Origin: Tetraselmis striata
Lineage: Eukaryota; Chlorophyta; Chlorodendrophyceae; Chlorodendrales; Chlorodendraceae
Assembly (NCBI GenBank): GCA_006384855.1
Contig: VCJN01003563.1
Coordinates: 372,001-436,000, forward strand
Length of the DNA stretch: 64,000 nt
Reading direction: 5' to 3'
How positions within the stretch are numbered: position 1 is the stretch's first letter; each line of letters starts with the position of its first letter. This document shows positions 10,401-20,375 of this stretch, in pieces. The notes below the pieces were generated by a model. The model was given only the letters and a program-made list of their open reading frames with translations, did no database searches and was not told the DNA's origin. The translations under genes and the position numbers were made by a program.

Positions 10401-11750
10401 AACCACAAATGCTCTTCTGAATTTTCGTTGTGAGCTATTAACCCGAATCTGTTTTCTAATACACACAGGCCGAGGAACTTCCGGTGATGCCCAAGGGAGA
10501 AGGGGTCGACAAGGATGACAAGGTGTGGTTGAACACGGAGCTTTGCAAGACTTGCATTGTGGAGGGGAACTTCAAGGCTCCCGCGACAAAACAATTCGTC
10601 GCGGACGCCATGTTGGCAGTTCGTGCCAAAAAGGCAACAGTCTTCATTGCCGACGCGCTTTTCGGAGCTGGTTCGCACACATGGGACTCGAAGGATGCTG
10701 CGTGGGGTACGGACGACTTCAACGACGTGTTTGCTTTCGCCAGGCAATACAACCCCCACAACCCCGGTGCGTACTAGATGACTGTGCTTTCATTCATCTC
10801 ATTCCCGATATACCCCCGCGCAGGCAGTTGAATATCCAGACTGGATCTTCTGACGTCCACACTGCTCTCGATGGGTGCCATTTCTTCATTTACCTCTCGG
10901 ACCAGCAACTTGGATCCGCAATCACAGCCGTTCAAAAACAAGCTGAGGACCTCATCTATCACGTCCTGACTTGGGCTAAGGATTGCGGGATGAAGATGGG
11001 CAGCTCTCTGCGTCACGACGCTGAGTACTACCTCTACGTCAGGAAGCCCCCGCCAAGCATCATAGCTGACAACATCCGTTTCGATGATCCCCGAAGGTGA
11101 GATTTGATCCGTGGAAAATAGCCGGCTTGTATATTCTACTCGCTAAGCCGGTTGTGCCTTTCCAGGTTCTCTACATCCATCATGTTGGGTCACTTCAAAG
11201 ACAGTTCGAAATTGAAGGACGAGAACATACAGACGGTGAACAAGTACCAAAAGCCTATCGCTCTCTTCGCCAAGCACCTTAAGATGGCGGCAACAGACGG
11301 GACAACAATCGTCGACGTCACAGCCGGAACCGGGACAACCGCGGTGCGTGAGGGGTGCAACCCGGGTGAGTGTCTTAATGGGATCAGCATAAAAAAACTA
11401 ACGCCTTGTGCGGTTTGCCACGCCTTTTCCAGGTCGCTGCGGCCTTTTCCGTGTGGTGGGACCATATGGATCATACCTACTCGTTCACACACATGAACTT
11501 GAAGACGATCCTCATTGACAACCAGAAGACGCAAATCGATGGGATGAAGTCCAGGATGACCTCATGGTTCAAAGAGAAACCATGGGACGAGACTCAAAGA
11601 CTGCGTCCAAGTGACTTCGAGAAGTGGCCGGGTCTACCCCATCCAATGACCGTGTCAGAGGAGTTCACAGAGCGTCTTGCGGCAGCGAAGAAGAGGCAAG
11701 AGGCGGCAGAGCGCCGAGGGGATTATGTGATCGAAGATGATGATATGTAG
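4498..11750 (+). CDS. Multi-exon gene with C-terminal beta-class N4/N6 amino-methyltransferase-like domain
   Basis: Inferred exons: 4498-4558, 5752-6117, 6198-6290, 6376-6468, 6554-6610, 6685-about 7190, about 7190-7356, 7440-7979, 8092-8529, 8970-9169, 9241-9517, about 9589-10391, 10469-10770, 10824-11096, 11166-11343, 11433-11750. Phases match across most junctions; the 5' introns are all phase 1. The N-terminus is basic/acidic and low-complexity, with KHKASSSVPEQPAAKKSR and an EPEPEPE run. The middle exons match no family I know. The last four exons fit a beta-class methyltransferase: a motif-IV-like DALFGAG, then the AdoMet motif VTAGTGTTAVAA split by an intron, then a TILIDNQKTQ segment like the post-motif-I acidic strand. 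DPPY is replaced by DALF, so catalysis is doubtful. The frame does not close at about 7160-7200, at the 9517/9589 junction, and at an in-frame TAG at 10371, so the gene may be decaying or the assembly may contain indels. Confidence 0.6.
4572..4934. repeat. 121-bp tandem repeat, three copies, in intron 1
   Basis: Copies start at 4572, 4693 and 4814, each with GGTTAGGGTT in the middle. They lie 13 bp inside the donor of intron 1 (4559-5751). Only two copies exist in the upstream duplicate. Confidence 0.9.
5168..5731. repeat. 24-bp minisatellite array 3, in intron 1
   Basis: About 23 copies of the same 24-bp unit, ending 20 bp before the intron-1 acceptor (TTTATAG|GC at 5751). The acceptor is supported by phase: exon 1 ends CCA G and exon 2 continues GC CGA, giving ATPGRRSKR. 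The array therefore fills roughly half of a 1193-bp intron. Confidence 0.9.
6137..6480. repeat. Tandem duplication of an exon with its upstream intron, period 178 bp
   Basis: Exons 6198-6290 and 6376-6468 are each 93 nt, phase 1 at both ends, and share flanking intron sequence (TCATATTGACATTGTTTG upstream, GTAATTGTGACTGAAAG downstream). Both encode a 31-residue SKGRA...TPG module rich in Lys and Ser. The duplication keeps frame, adding one copy of the module. Confidence 0.88.
8622..8925. repeat. 24-bp minisatellite array 4, in a second intron of the same gene
   Basis: About 12 copies of the same 24-bp unit within intron 8530-8969 (donor CTG|GTGAGT, acceptor TTTCTGCAG|AAC, phase 0 on both sides). 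The orientation relative to transcription is the same as in intron 1. Confidence 0.9.
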
Positions 11751-12060
11751 TACAATTCCGCAAAAATTAGCCGCTCATATGTTTTGTCCCGGCTTTGACA
11801 GAGTTTCAGCCCCGGACGGCACAAACTACTTGTAGCCATCGCGGCCCCCGCTCTTTTTTGTCCCAGTTTGGACAGTTTCAGCCCCCGATGGCGCAAACTT
11901 CTTGTAACCATCCCGTTTCCTTCAATCTTTTGATTTGTCCCTGCTTGGACGGAATTGGTTTCCCCGACTTGGCACAAAATGAACCAACCGGCATTCATAT
12001 TAGCTTGCAATCCCACTGCTGCCCCCAAACCCTAATTTAGACCTAACCACAATGCACCGC
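11751..12060. other. 3' flank of the methyltransferase-like gene
   Basis: No gene seen. Contains two similar blocks of about 75 bp (TTTTGTCCC...CAGCCCC.GA.GGC.CAAACTACTTGTAG-like), an imperfect tandem repeat, with a TGTAA at about 11905 that could act as a green-algal poly(A) signal. Confidence 0.4.
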
Positions 12061-13560
12061 GTGCCTCGGGGCAAAATAGGTTGCATTACTGTTTACTACG
12101 ACCCGTACGGGTACGAGCACTAGCGGAGGATTGCGCGTCACCTCATCTCCTTTTACGGCCACTCCTCTTGGAGTTGGTACTGGTGAGGCCGCCTCTGCTG
12201 CGCAGCAATTGCTTCCTATCGGTGGTACGAGTACTGCCAATACCGTTACTACATGCGCTTTTGTAGCTCTGAAGATACCGTCGCCGGGCGAATTAGTGGC
12301 ACACCCTCCGTCAGCAGCCACTGTTTCCCTCCCAGAATCGCTGCCAGGTTCTACTGCTCCGCCCTCGGGTACGGGTTCGGGTGCGACCTCCGATGATCAA
12401 CCCACAACCATGGTTGTCAAACGCCACCTCAGCCGTGCGATTCGCTTGCGTGAATTCGTGGCCCTCGATCTCAGCTTCCAAGTACTGGTGCAGCGGCCTC
12501 GCGACTTGATACCCTGCGCCTGTACAGCGCGTGCGGGCCGGGCTCCCTATCGCTTTTCCAGTCGGATCACGAGTCCGCCCGCAAGATTCCCCATGCTGCT
12601 TATTCGGCCGCCGCTGCGCGGGTACTGGGCCTTTGCCCGCGCGGAGGTTCCGCGCTTGTCACTTGCCCTGGCCCAACGTGTGGTATTGATCCCTTATGGC
12701 TTCGCTCTACGGATGGCTCGAACCGGAACGCTACGGATTTCATCGTGGATCATCTCTCCATATGCCCCGTAGCGAACTACAAGCACCGCATGCATACCGC
12801 TTTGAAGAATCTGTGGGCATCTGTGGCAATTGATGCGGGGGCGGTGCTTGACCGGGACCGCTCGGGAGCCGGCGACTTGACCCTTGAGACGAGTGGGCTG
12901 CGCCCAGCGGACCGCTCGCGGCCGTCGGACCTGACGCTGGCGGGGTGGGGGGGGGGGGGGGGGGGGCGGCGTGCGATTACATGATCGACTTCGCGTTCGT
13001 GTCCTCCACGACCCCCACTTGGAGCAACGACCCCCGCAAGTGCATCCCGGGAATCGCGGCGACCGAGGCGGAGCATGCTAAGTTGGCAGCGGACCGGGCG
13101 TCTTCCGCCCCAGTGCAGGGTGTTCACCGGTACTACCCTTTTGTGGTTGAGGACCGCGGCCGTCTCGGGAAGTCCGCTTTGACGGTGGTCTACATCTTCG
13201 CGGTGCTGTTGGCTGTGCGCAACTTCCCTGGCGGTCCTTCCGCCCCGACCTCTTGCTTTCTTCGTGGTCAATCCGTTCAGGCACTTCGAAACTTTGTCGC
13301 CAGCCAACCTGCGGAGTTCCGCCGTCACCTGTCGCGCACACGCGGGGGCTGTTGCAGCGGGTCTCGGCTTGCGTGCATGGTACCCTGGGCGGCATTCTCT
13401 CTGCCGGTGTGCAGATGGCCAAGTCGGATGCGTGTGCTTGTGCCCACTCTGCGTCTTCTCGTGTTACTGCTTCCACCCCGCAGTCGATGTAGAGGACCTT
13501 TCTGATTGCCTTTTATTTTGGTGATTTCCGATATCGCCTTCTGCTGCTAGCTCATGTAAG
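12061..13560 (+). mobile_element. LINE-like relic, copy A: RT-associated C-terminal nuclease-like domain
   Basis: Reading frames on + encode a low-complexity segment, then a CP..NYKHRMHTALKNLW block, RPADRSRPSDLTLAGWG, YMIDFAFVSS, an E..K..AAD helix and HRYYPFVVEDRGRLG. This order resembles the PD-(D/E)XK-like tail found after some non-LTR reverse transcriptases; no RT domain is present, so the assignment is an inference. The 3' end (GGTGATTTCCGATATCGCC...GCTCATGTAA) recurs at 25.28 kb, 42.38 kb and at the end of copy B, marking a family terminus. A 20-G run at 12947-12966 replaces a shorter run found in copy B. Not functional as it stands. Confidence 0.5.
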
Positions 13561-13569
13561 TAATTTGAT

Positions 13570-15825
13570 GCGCGGAGGCGTGTTCCGGCAGCAAATTAAG
13601 AAGTTTTCTGGTAGTCGAAGCGGCGGCGGTACGGTGTTGGCAGTCTACGGGGCTAGCTCGGCTAGACCCGCCCCGCGGGACGACGACTGAGCGTTTGTAT
13701 TTTCCACAGATAGAAGTGGCGCCACGTTGGCCGTTTGCGGTACGCGCGACAAGAACCAGCCAATACGCACGACTTATTGCGTAATATCGGAGCCCTTGTT
13801 CACTCCCCAATTGCTGAGAAAGCAAGGTGACTATGAATATAGAATAATATCTGCACCATGATAATGGACTATTCTTGCAAGGAATATATTTGTGCTACTA
13901 GTATATGAACAGGCTGCAAGGCTCAATGTACTGCTGGGCATGCATAGTGTAGTCGTCCATCTACCCGTATCCAAGCAGTGTCAGCCCTATCAAGCACAAG
14001 TGCAGCGAGCGCAGATATCCGCATGACGGTAGGGAATGCCATGAAAGATATGATTAGCTGATTGCCAGAGGTTGGACAGGCAGTAAGGGGCAGCAGACCC
14101 GTTCTGCCTATCGGTCTGGCCCGCATGGTTTTTGCCTCCTGCCTACCGCACGTTGAGGTGCACTCTATCTGAAACAATGACTGCGCCGGTCTGCTGAGCG
14201 CCAAGATCTGCTGAGCGCCAAGATCCGCTGAACCAGGATTGCACTTTGTCGCACCAGGTATCACATGTCCCTGCGTATCCCTAAGACAAAAAACCTAAAT
14301 GGTTTCAAAATCATGTGTGCAAGCTGACATATGAATGTATCCCAAATGCTCAAGCGTCTGTTGGGGTGGGCATGTCAGGATTGCACTACGGGTTTTAACC
14401 CAGCAGTGGTAGTGCGGCAACATACTGACATGTGCATGTACAACACGGCGCTTGTGCTGTGCAATGCCCCTCACCCCCCGGCGACGCTGAAGCCTGTGAC
14501 TGAAAATCGTGGGTGGCAACCATGTGCATACACGTTCTGCAAAGCGGGTTGGTGCTATCAAAGTGCATGCATGTATGTGTGTGTGACATACTGTCCCTGC
14601 ATTTGCCGTGACTGCGCATCAAGCGATCAGAATGTACTATATATCAAGAAGCCTTTGCATGCTATGACAGCGTTCTTATGGAAAAGAGCCCCTCCAATCC
14701 GCACTGCTGCACATACGACAAGTATTTCATCACAATACACCAAGCCTCGGAATTTAGGAACATTTGATGCCAGCAATAAATACTGAGAGCATCGGCGCCC
14801 TGACAGCGCTGTGGGGAGATAGATACATGGTGATACACCTATAACAAAGGATTGTTTGATGACCGATGGGGGGGGGGGGGGGGGGGGGTTGAAATCCAGC
14901 ATTTCCTCTAAGTGTGCCATTTGCGGCTCCATACATTTGTATTTCGGAAGGTATCAACACCAGAGCGGGCTATAAGGGCCAGGGACCTACCGTATAGCCA
15001 CAGCAGGTTACGGGCGGAGCCCATTGACGAACCCGTGGATACCCGGCCGGATCTGGAAGGTTTCGCAGTTTCTCTATGGTATGCGGAAAATGGCAGTGAG
15101 AGATGGCAGTAAGGGCAGTAGAGAGCAACGACCACGTTCTTGATCAGTGGTGGTAAGAACTCTGTGACTGCGGACCTGCACGGCCTGCCAGAGGCCGAAT
15201 CTACAGGGAATCGTAGCAAATGTTCTTATAAATTGCATGCAGCCCAGTTTGAGGCTTAGAAAAAGGGCTGTTCTTTTAGGTGCCTTGGCACCGGCAGCTG
15301 CAAAGCCACATAGCCTCATGCTAGTAAGATTGGTGAGTGCTGTTTATGTACCATTGTCACACAGTCGTACTCACACATAACGTACAGATGCCACTGCTAA
15401 GCCCCCAACAATTCATTGCGCACACATCCTACGGGCAGTCACCAGCCATGCATCCTGAAGCCCTAGGGCAAAGACGGGTCCGCGCGATGTTCAGAGGCAG
15501 TGCCTACAGGAAAAAGGTACAGCTACCAGTTGTTGCAGCGGGAGGAGGTAGCATGCCCTGTCTAAGGGCGCGATCAGGATAGCGCACCATCCAGCGCATG
15601 CAAGCAGGGGAGGCATTCACTGGCGGGGCGCTCGCCGGGATCGGCACTGCACTACGTCGACAGTGCTCAGCAAAGATGTTCACATGACAGCTCGGGCAGG
15701 AGCGTCAACAGTTGCTACGCATCTAATAACAGCCGCATGGGCGCTTGATGAGGGTGGGGGGTATAAAGACTGCCTGCATGCTCGCCGACATCAGGGGCCA
15801 GAGAGAAGGGGAAGGGTGACTGAGA
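13570..15825. other. Region with no recognised gene
   Basis: Only short, overlapping reading frames with no domain. It includes a 21-G run at 14868-14888 and a short direct repeat (GATCTGCTGAGCGCCAA, 14200-14223). The right part is likely the 3' UTR and flank of the minus-strand RNA-binding gene that ends at 15826. Confidence 0.4.
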
Positions 15826-17946
15826 TCAGTGAGGCATATACTGCCCGGGATAGCCCCCACCGCGCCCCCCTGCGCCCTGGGTCCACCCCCCGCGGGGCCT
15901 CTGCTCAGCCACCCATCCCTGGCTCGCACCCGCAGCACCGCCGTTAGGAGGCTGGTACACTGGAGCGTCCATGCGCAGCGGAGCGTCCATGCGCGGGGGA
16001 GGGACGATTGGGGCTGGGTCCTGGACGGGACCCCGCCCGCCGCCCACCACCCTGCCCGTCGCAAATGATTCCGCAGGCCGGCCGCCTCTGCCAGCTTGGC
16101 GCCCCGTGCGGCCGCCCTGGTGCCCGCCCCGGGAGGCAGGGCGCCCCCTATCTGCGCGCTGACGCGCAAAGGACAGCCGAAGAAGGCTGGTGGACTCTGT
16201 CTCCAGGTCCATGGGGTAGCCCTGCAGCGTGGTGAGCGCTACGCGTGCATTTGCGGGCGACTCAAACCTGACAAAGCATAGCACCCCAGGCTCGCCAGGC
16301 TTGCTCTTTGGAATCATCCGGACGGATTGAAACCCCTCAAACGGCCGGAAGATGTGCGCCACCTCCCGCTTGCTGATGTCCACTGGCAGGCCTTCCACGT
16401 ACAGGGAATCTACTGCATCGTGCGGCAGGTTGGTGTTGGAGTCCTTGGCCTCTGGGACATATTGCTCCGGAGACACAGGTGACTGCGGCTCGTAGCCGCT
16501 CGGCCCGCCGTAGGGGCCAACCTGCGGTGCGGTGGGTTGGGGCTGATACCCGTAGCCTCCACTCTCCTCCGGCTGTGAGTACGAGGGCGCGACGCCATAT
16601 GCGGCAGCCCCTGCTGGCGCCGCAGCGTGTGGAATGCTGCCCGGGATTCCTGGCCCGGGATTATGGACAGCCGGCTGACCTGGCTGCTGGTGCTGGGCCG
16701 GCTGCTGCTGCTGCTGCTGCTGCATGTGCTTGCCCATGTCAGTTCCCAGGGGTGCCGGACGGTACTCCTGGACGGGCGCTGGGCGAGTCTGGGCTGCAGC
16801 GATGGGCGCTCCGTAGGGCCCCGGGCCCCCAGGCATCAGCCCCGGCGGGACTCCGTTGCCTAGAGCACCCTGCGCCGCGCCGCCCCCTCTGACAACAGGT
16901 TGCTGCGTTGGCGGGCTGATGGGAGCTCCTAGCCCCAGGACTGCCCCTTGGTGCTGGGCTATCTGGGAAGGAGCGCCAATCGGAGGCAAGCTGGACCGTA
17001 CCTCCGTTGAGCTCAGCCTGGGGTCGGACTGCATCACAGACGGTGCCCTGCTGGCCTGGACAGGCTGATACTGTGGCTGCTGCTGAGGTAGCGGCTGCTG
17101 CGGATACTGGTTTGATTGTGGCTGCTGGTGGGAATAGGGTTGTTCCGGCTGCTGCCGCTGCTGTTGTTGCTGCTGGTGCGGCTGCTGTTGATGCTGTTGG
17201 TTTGGTGACGGCTGCTGGTGTTGTTGCTGCTGTGACGGTTGCTGCTGGTGTTGGCGCTGCGGTGGTGGAGGAGGCTGATGCTGATATGCAGGCGCCTGCT
17301 GCTGCGACGGCGGCTGCAACTGCTGCTGCCGAGGCGGCTGCTGCTGCTGCTGCTGCTGCCGAGGTGGTGGCTGCTGCTGCTGCTGCTGCTGGGGAACGTA
17401 CGGCGCGGGAGCGCTGTGGTGTTGTATCGCCTGGGGCTGCGGTGTCTGGTACATCACCGACGTACCAATTGGGTGGTGTCCTGGGCCCTGGGGCACCAAC
17501 GAGCCAAGCCCGCTCGGAGCGGCAGCAACCGCGGGGCGGAGGTACTCGGGAGGGGGCGTCTGCTTCGGTGCGGCATACCGGTATTGCTTGTAGCCCTGGG
17601 CCGGCCCGGCCGGTTCGGCTGTCGCCTCCAGCTCGCGCTTTGGGGGTCGGCTCTGATAGGGCTGCTGCCGAGGCGCGGGCTGCGAAGGCGCGTAGTATTC
17701 CTGCTGGACCTCCACGGCCAGGCCCTTGGGCCCCCAGCCCTGCCAGCCATTATAGGAGCGGCGCGCGGCGGCGGCGCACACGCCGTCGGCGAAGGTGACG
17801 AATCCCACGGGCTCGCTCCCCACCAGGTGGAGGGCGCAGCTCTGGAAGCCCTGCAGCTGCCGGAAGAGCCTGGAGAACTCATCCTGGTTTAAATACTGCG
17901 GAATGTTGCGCACCTCCACCACCGTCGCAGGCCCTCCTGGTCCCAT
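15826..17946 (-). CDS. Two-RRM, Q/P-rich RNA-binding protein, nuclear-speckle (NSR)-like
   Basis: A single open frame of 706 residues. RRM1 spans about residues 8-82 (VVEVRNIPQYL; GFVTFADG). A long Q/P-rich low-complexity segment follows, with CTG/CAG-type codon runs. RRM2 is at about 513-590 with SLYVEGLPVDISKREVAHIF and LCFVRFESP, followed by an RG/GR-rich tail (residues 600-650). RRM2 closely matches the LYVEGLP..C.RREV.HIFRPF pattern of plant nuclear-speckle RNA-binding proteins, which act in alternative splicing. Those usually have one clear RRM, so the N-terminal RRM is an addition. A 25-nt C tract (minus sense) lies about 40 nt upstream of the ATG, followed by TTTAGCAG, which suggests a 5'-UTR intron. 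The ORF looks intact. Confidence 0.85.
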   Translation of the reverse strand: MGPGGPATVVEVRNIPQYLNQDEFSRLFRQLQGFQSCALHLVGSEPVGFVTFADGVCAAAARRSYNGWQGWGPKGLAVEVQQEYYAPSQPAPRQQPYQSRPPKRELEATAEPAGPAQGYKQYRYAAPKQTPPPEYLRPAVAAAPSGLGSLVPQGPGHHPIGTSVMYQTPQPQAIQHHSAPAPYVPQQQQQQQPPPRQQQQQQQPPRQQQLQPPSQQQAPAYQHQPPPPPQRQHQQQPSQQQQHQQPSPNQQHQQQPHQQQQQQRQQPEQPYSHQQPQSNQYPQQPLPQQQPQYQPVQASRAPSVMQSDPRLSSTEVRSSLPPIGAPSQIAQHQGAVLGLGAPISPPTQQPVVRGGGAAQGALGNGVPPGLMPGGPGPYGAPIAAAQTRPAPVQEYRPAPLGTDMGKHMQQQQQQQPAQHQQPGQPAVHNPGPGIPGSIPHAAAPAGAAAYGVAPSYSQPEESGGYGYQPQPTAPQVGPYGGPSGYEPQSPVSPEQYVPEAKDSNTNLPHDAVDSLYVEGLPVDISKREVAHIFRPFEGFQSVRMIPKSKPGEPGVLCFVRFESPANARVALTTLQGYPMDLETESTSLLRLSFARQRADRGRPASRGGHQGGRTGRQAGRGGRPAESFATGRVVGGGRGPVQDPAPIVPPPRMDAPLRMDAPVYQPPNGGAAGASQGWVAEQRPRGGWTQGAGGRGGGYPGQYMPH

Positions 17947-17984
17947 CGTGTGGACCGAGCTGCTAAATACCTCCGCGGCAGAGA

Positions 17985-18009
17985 GGGGGGGGGGGGGGGG
18001 GGGGGGGGG
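17985..18009. repeat. G25 homopolymer run upstream of the NSR-like gene
   Basis: Twenty-five consecutive G on +; on the gene's strand a C tract followed within 40 nt by TTTAGCAG and then the start codon. It could be the pyrimidine tract of a 5'-UTR intron or a promoter G-quadruplex. Confidence 0.7.
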
Positions 18010-18740
18010 CTACAGGTAGCGCGCTGAGCGCGCACGGGAGATCGCAAGCCGGGAGCTGCGAGTGACGCCTGGCAGGGGGTCAGCGCAGCCTGGATCACAC
18101 CAGTCACCAGTGTTTGGACCTACCGGCGAAGGCAAAGCTGGATACACGATGTTGGGTGTGGATCTTGAAGGGCACTGCTTCGTGAGGGTGTCCTCCTGGC
18201 CGGGCTGGCGGGCTGATGACATCCCGGCGGGCGGGCTGATGGCATCACGGTGTGAGGTATGCGCGTAGCTGCGCGCCCCAGAGGCGTGGGAGCTGCCCGC
18301 CCCGGCGGCCCCGCGCCCGCGCCTGATGATGCTATTTTTTGTTTTGTGAAACCCAAGGATTTAATTTTTAAAATTTTAGGTTTCACAGGGAACGTCTGGC
18401 TTGCAGAAGAACGCCAGGTCTGATTACCGTAATATTCAGGAATTTGCAGGCAAACAAGCATGGGGGGCGGCGGCTGTGGTGCGGGGGGCGGGGGGGCTGT
18501 GGTGCGCTCGGTGGAGCGTGCCACACAAAGGAGAGTGACCGGTCGGTCCGCCGTGGTGGCAGGTGGTGGCCTTGACTGGCCCCCGCAAACATGCGCGCAA
18601 ACACGCGGGCTACGGGCGCCGCGCCAGGGCATTCCCGTACAGTTATTAGAGAAACCGCATAAACTAGTTTGGAACATTTCACAAGCAGGAACGTCTGGTT
18701 TTCCGACAAAAGAATGCCGGCGCAGCAGGCCACGGGCGGA
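18010..18740. other. Upstream region without a recognised gene
   Basis: No supported coding frame. Contains a short hairpin-forming inverted repeat (GTGAAACC at about 18346 and GGTTTCAC at about 18379) around an AT-rich loop, and two related AACGTCTGG blocks (about 18390 and 18688). Confidence 0.35.
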
Positions 18741-18744
18741 GGTC

Positions 18745-20375
18745 ACGGGCGGGAATGTTGAAGGCGACGACAAGCCAACGGGGTGCACCAACGGGAAGGC
18801 AGTCGCCAGTACGGCCACGAATGGAGAGGTCGTGGCGCGGCTTCCAGTAGCGCATGTCGGAGCGCATCTCCGAAGGGAGCCGGTACCAAGCTTTGTCATG
18901 CCAGTAGGGAACAATGACGATGGTTGGGGCACCGCTAGACTCCAATTTGGAGACATGATCGCCGAATGATGAGGTTCCAAGGGGGGTACACCAGTTACGT
19001 TCGCAACACCAACCATGTCGCGTCGGAGAGGCGCGGGGCGTCGACGGCCTCGCACCGCGGGTCACGCCAGCGGGCGTTGTAGCGGGGTAGGAGGGCGTTT
19101 TTCGGACGTCGCAAAGCGGTCGATGGTGTAGGCGCCCCGCTTATTATTAGCGGTGAGCGAGGCGAACCGACGAGGGTTGAAGGGCCAGTCGTCGCAAGCA
19201 ACCTCGCGGTTGGGGCGGTCAGCCCAGATATTCGCCGCAGAACGGATGTAGCGCACGGGAAGGGTAATGCCGTGCGTGTCCATGAGGTACCATGTTTTGT
19301 GTAGCTCAGCCATGAGGCGCGGGGAGTAAGAGGTGAGGTTGGTGAGGACGCCGACAACCGCTTGATTATATCCTCGTGCAAGCGGGTGTGACGGTTCTGG
19401 AGCATAGGGAGGAAGGATTCTATAGCCAAACTGATTGCTTTGAGCGCTTATTTCAGGGTAATGTGCTCAGAGCGCTCATCGGCGTACCAAAAATCCCGAG
19501 TCTCGCGGTGTTTGTTCAGAACGGCACTCCAACCATACGACGAGCTGTCGACGTGCAAGTAAGCGGTTTCGACGGGGCGGTTAATGGTGCGGCCCTTGTG
19601 TTGGGTGGGCATGCCCACCCACCATTATTATGCCCACCCACCATTATTGCAGATCACGTTCGATGAGATGGCGGATGAGCTTGACGAGGCCGGACCAAGA
19701 GTCGTGAGTCTTGAGCACATCATGCAGCTCATTCACGGGGGGAGAAACGGGCAGGGCGATGGCCAATAAGTAGAAAAACTAGCACTTGCCCGCGAGGGCG
19801 GCCAACTCGCGAGCAAGCAGCCACCGACGAGCATTTTTCGCTCACGGGATCAAGCGTTTGGCCACGCGAGCAATGCCGGCGAGTTTCGCAACATGCGCAC
19901 GAAGAGTAGGCGGCCCCGACGTATAATTTCTAGCCCTAGGTACACGTACGAGTTTCTGGGTTGGCTCCCAAACGCCCTTGTTGGGATTGCGCAGAGTAGG
20001 CGTCCCCGACGTATATTTTCTAACCCCAGGTACACGAGTTTCTGGGTTGCCTCCCAAACGCCCTTGTTGGGATTGCGCAACATACCAAATCCCGAGAGGT
20101 GGCGTTCTATGTAGCCGCGTTGCCATATGGCCCCAGCCTGAGTCCGAGCTAGAAACATGAAATCGTCCATATGTAGGGCAACATGTCTAGGCCAAATCGG
20201 CGCGAGGGGACAGGTGTGCCGTCTGCTTCAATCGGGTTACGACGGAATGCCGTAGTGAGGACGTTGGTGAATGGGCACAAGTAGTAAGGGGAGGCCGGCC
20301 CATGCATGGACATGCCGGCCATTCGGTACATAGTGCCGCAGGAGTCGACAGTGAAAAGTCATGCATGTCCTCATG
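18745..20375 (-). mobile_element. DIRS-order retroelement relic A
   Basis: Minus-strand fossil with recognisable blocks of reverse transcriptase (the SPYYL region and the region after the YVDD box), RNase H (RYIRSAANIWADR) and the downstream segment, in the same order as in relic B. It is diverged from B at protein level, truncated at both ends and broken many times, so it looks older than B. It abuts relic B at about 20.375 kb. Confidence 0.65.

Noticed and set aside
17007-17892. Long Ala- and Leu-rich ORFs opposite the RNA-binding gene
   Set aside because: Antisense shadows of the CAG/CTG-rich Q-rich coding region.
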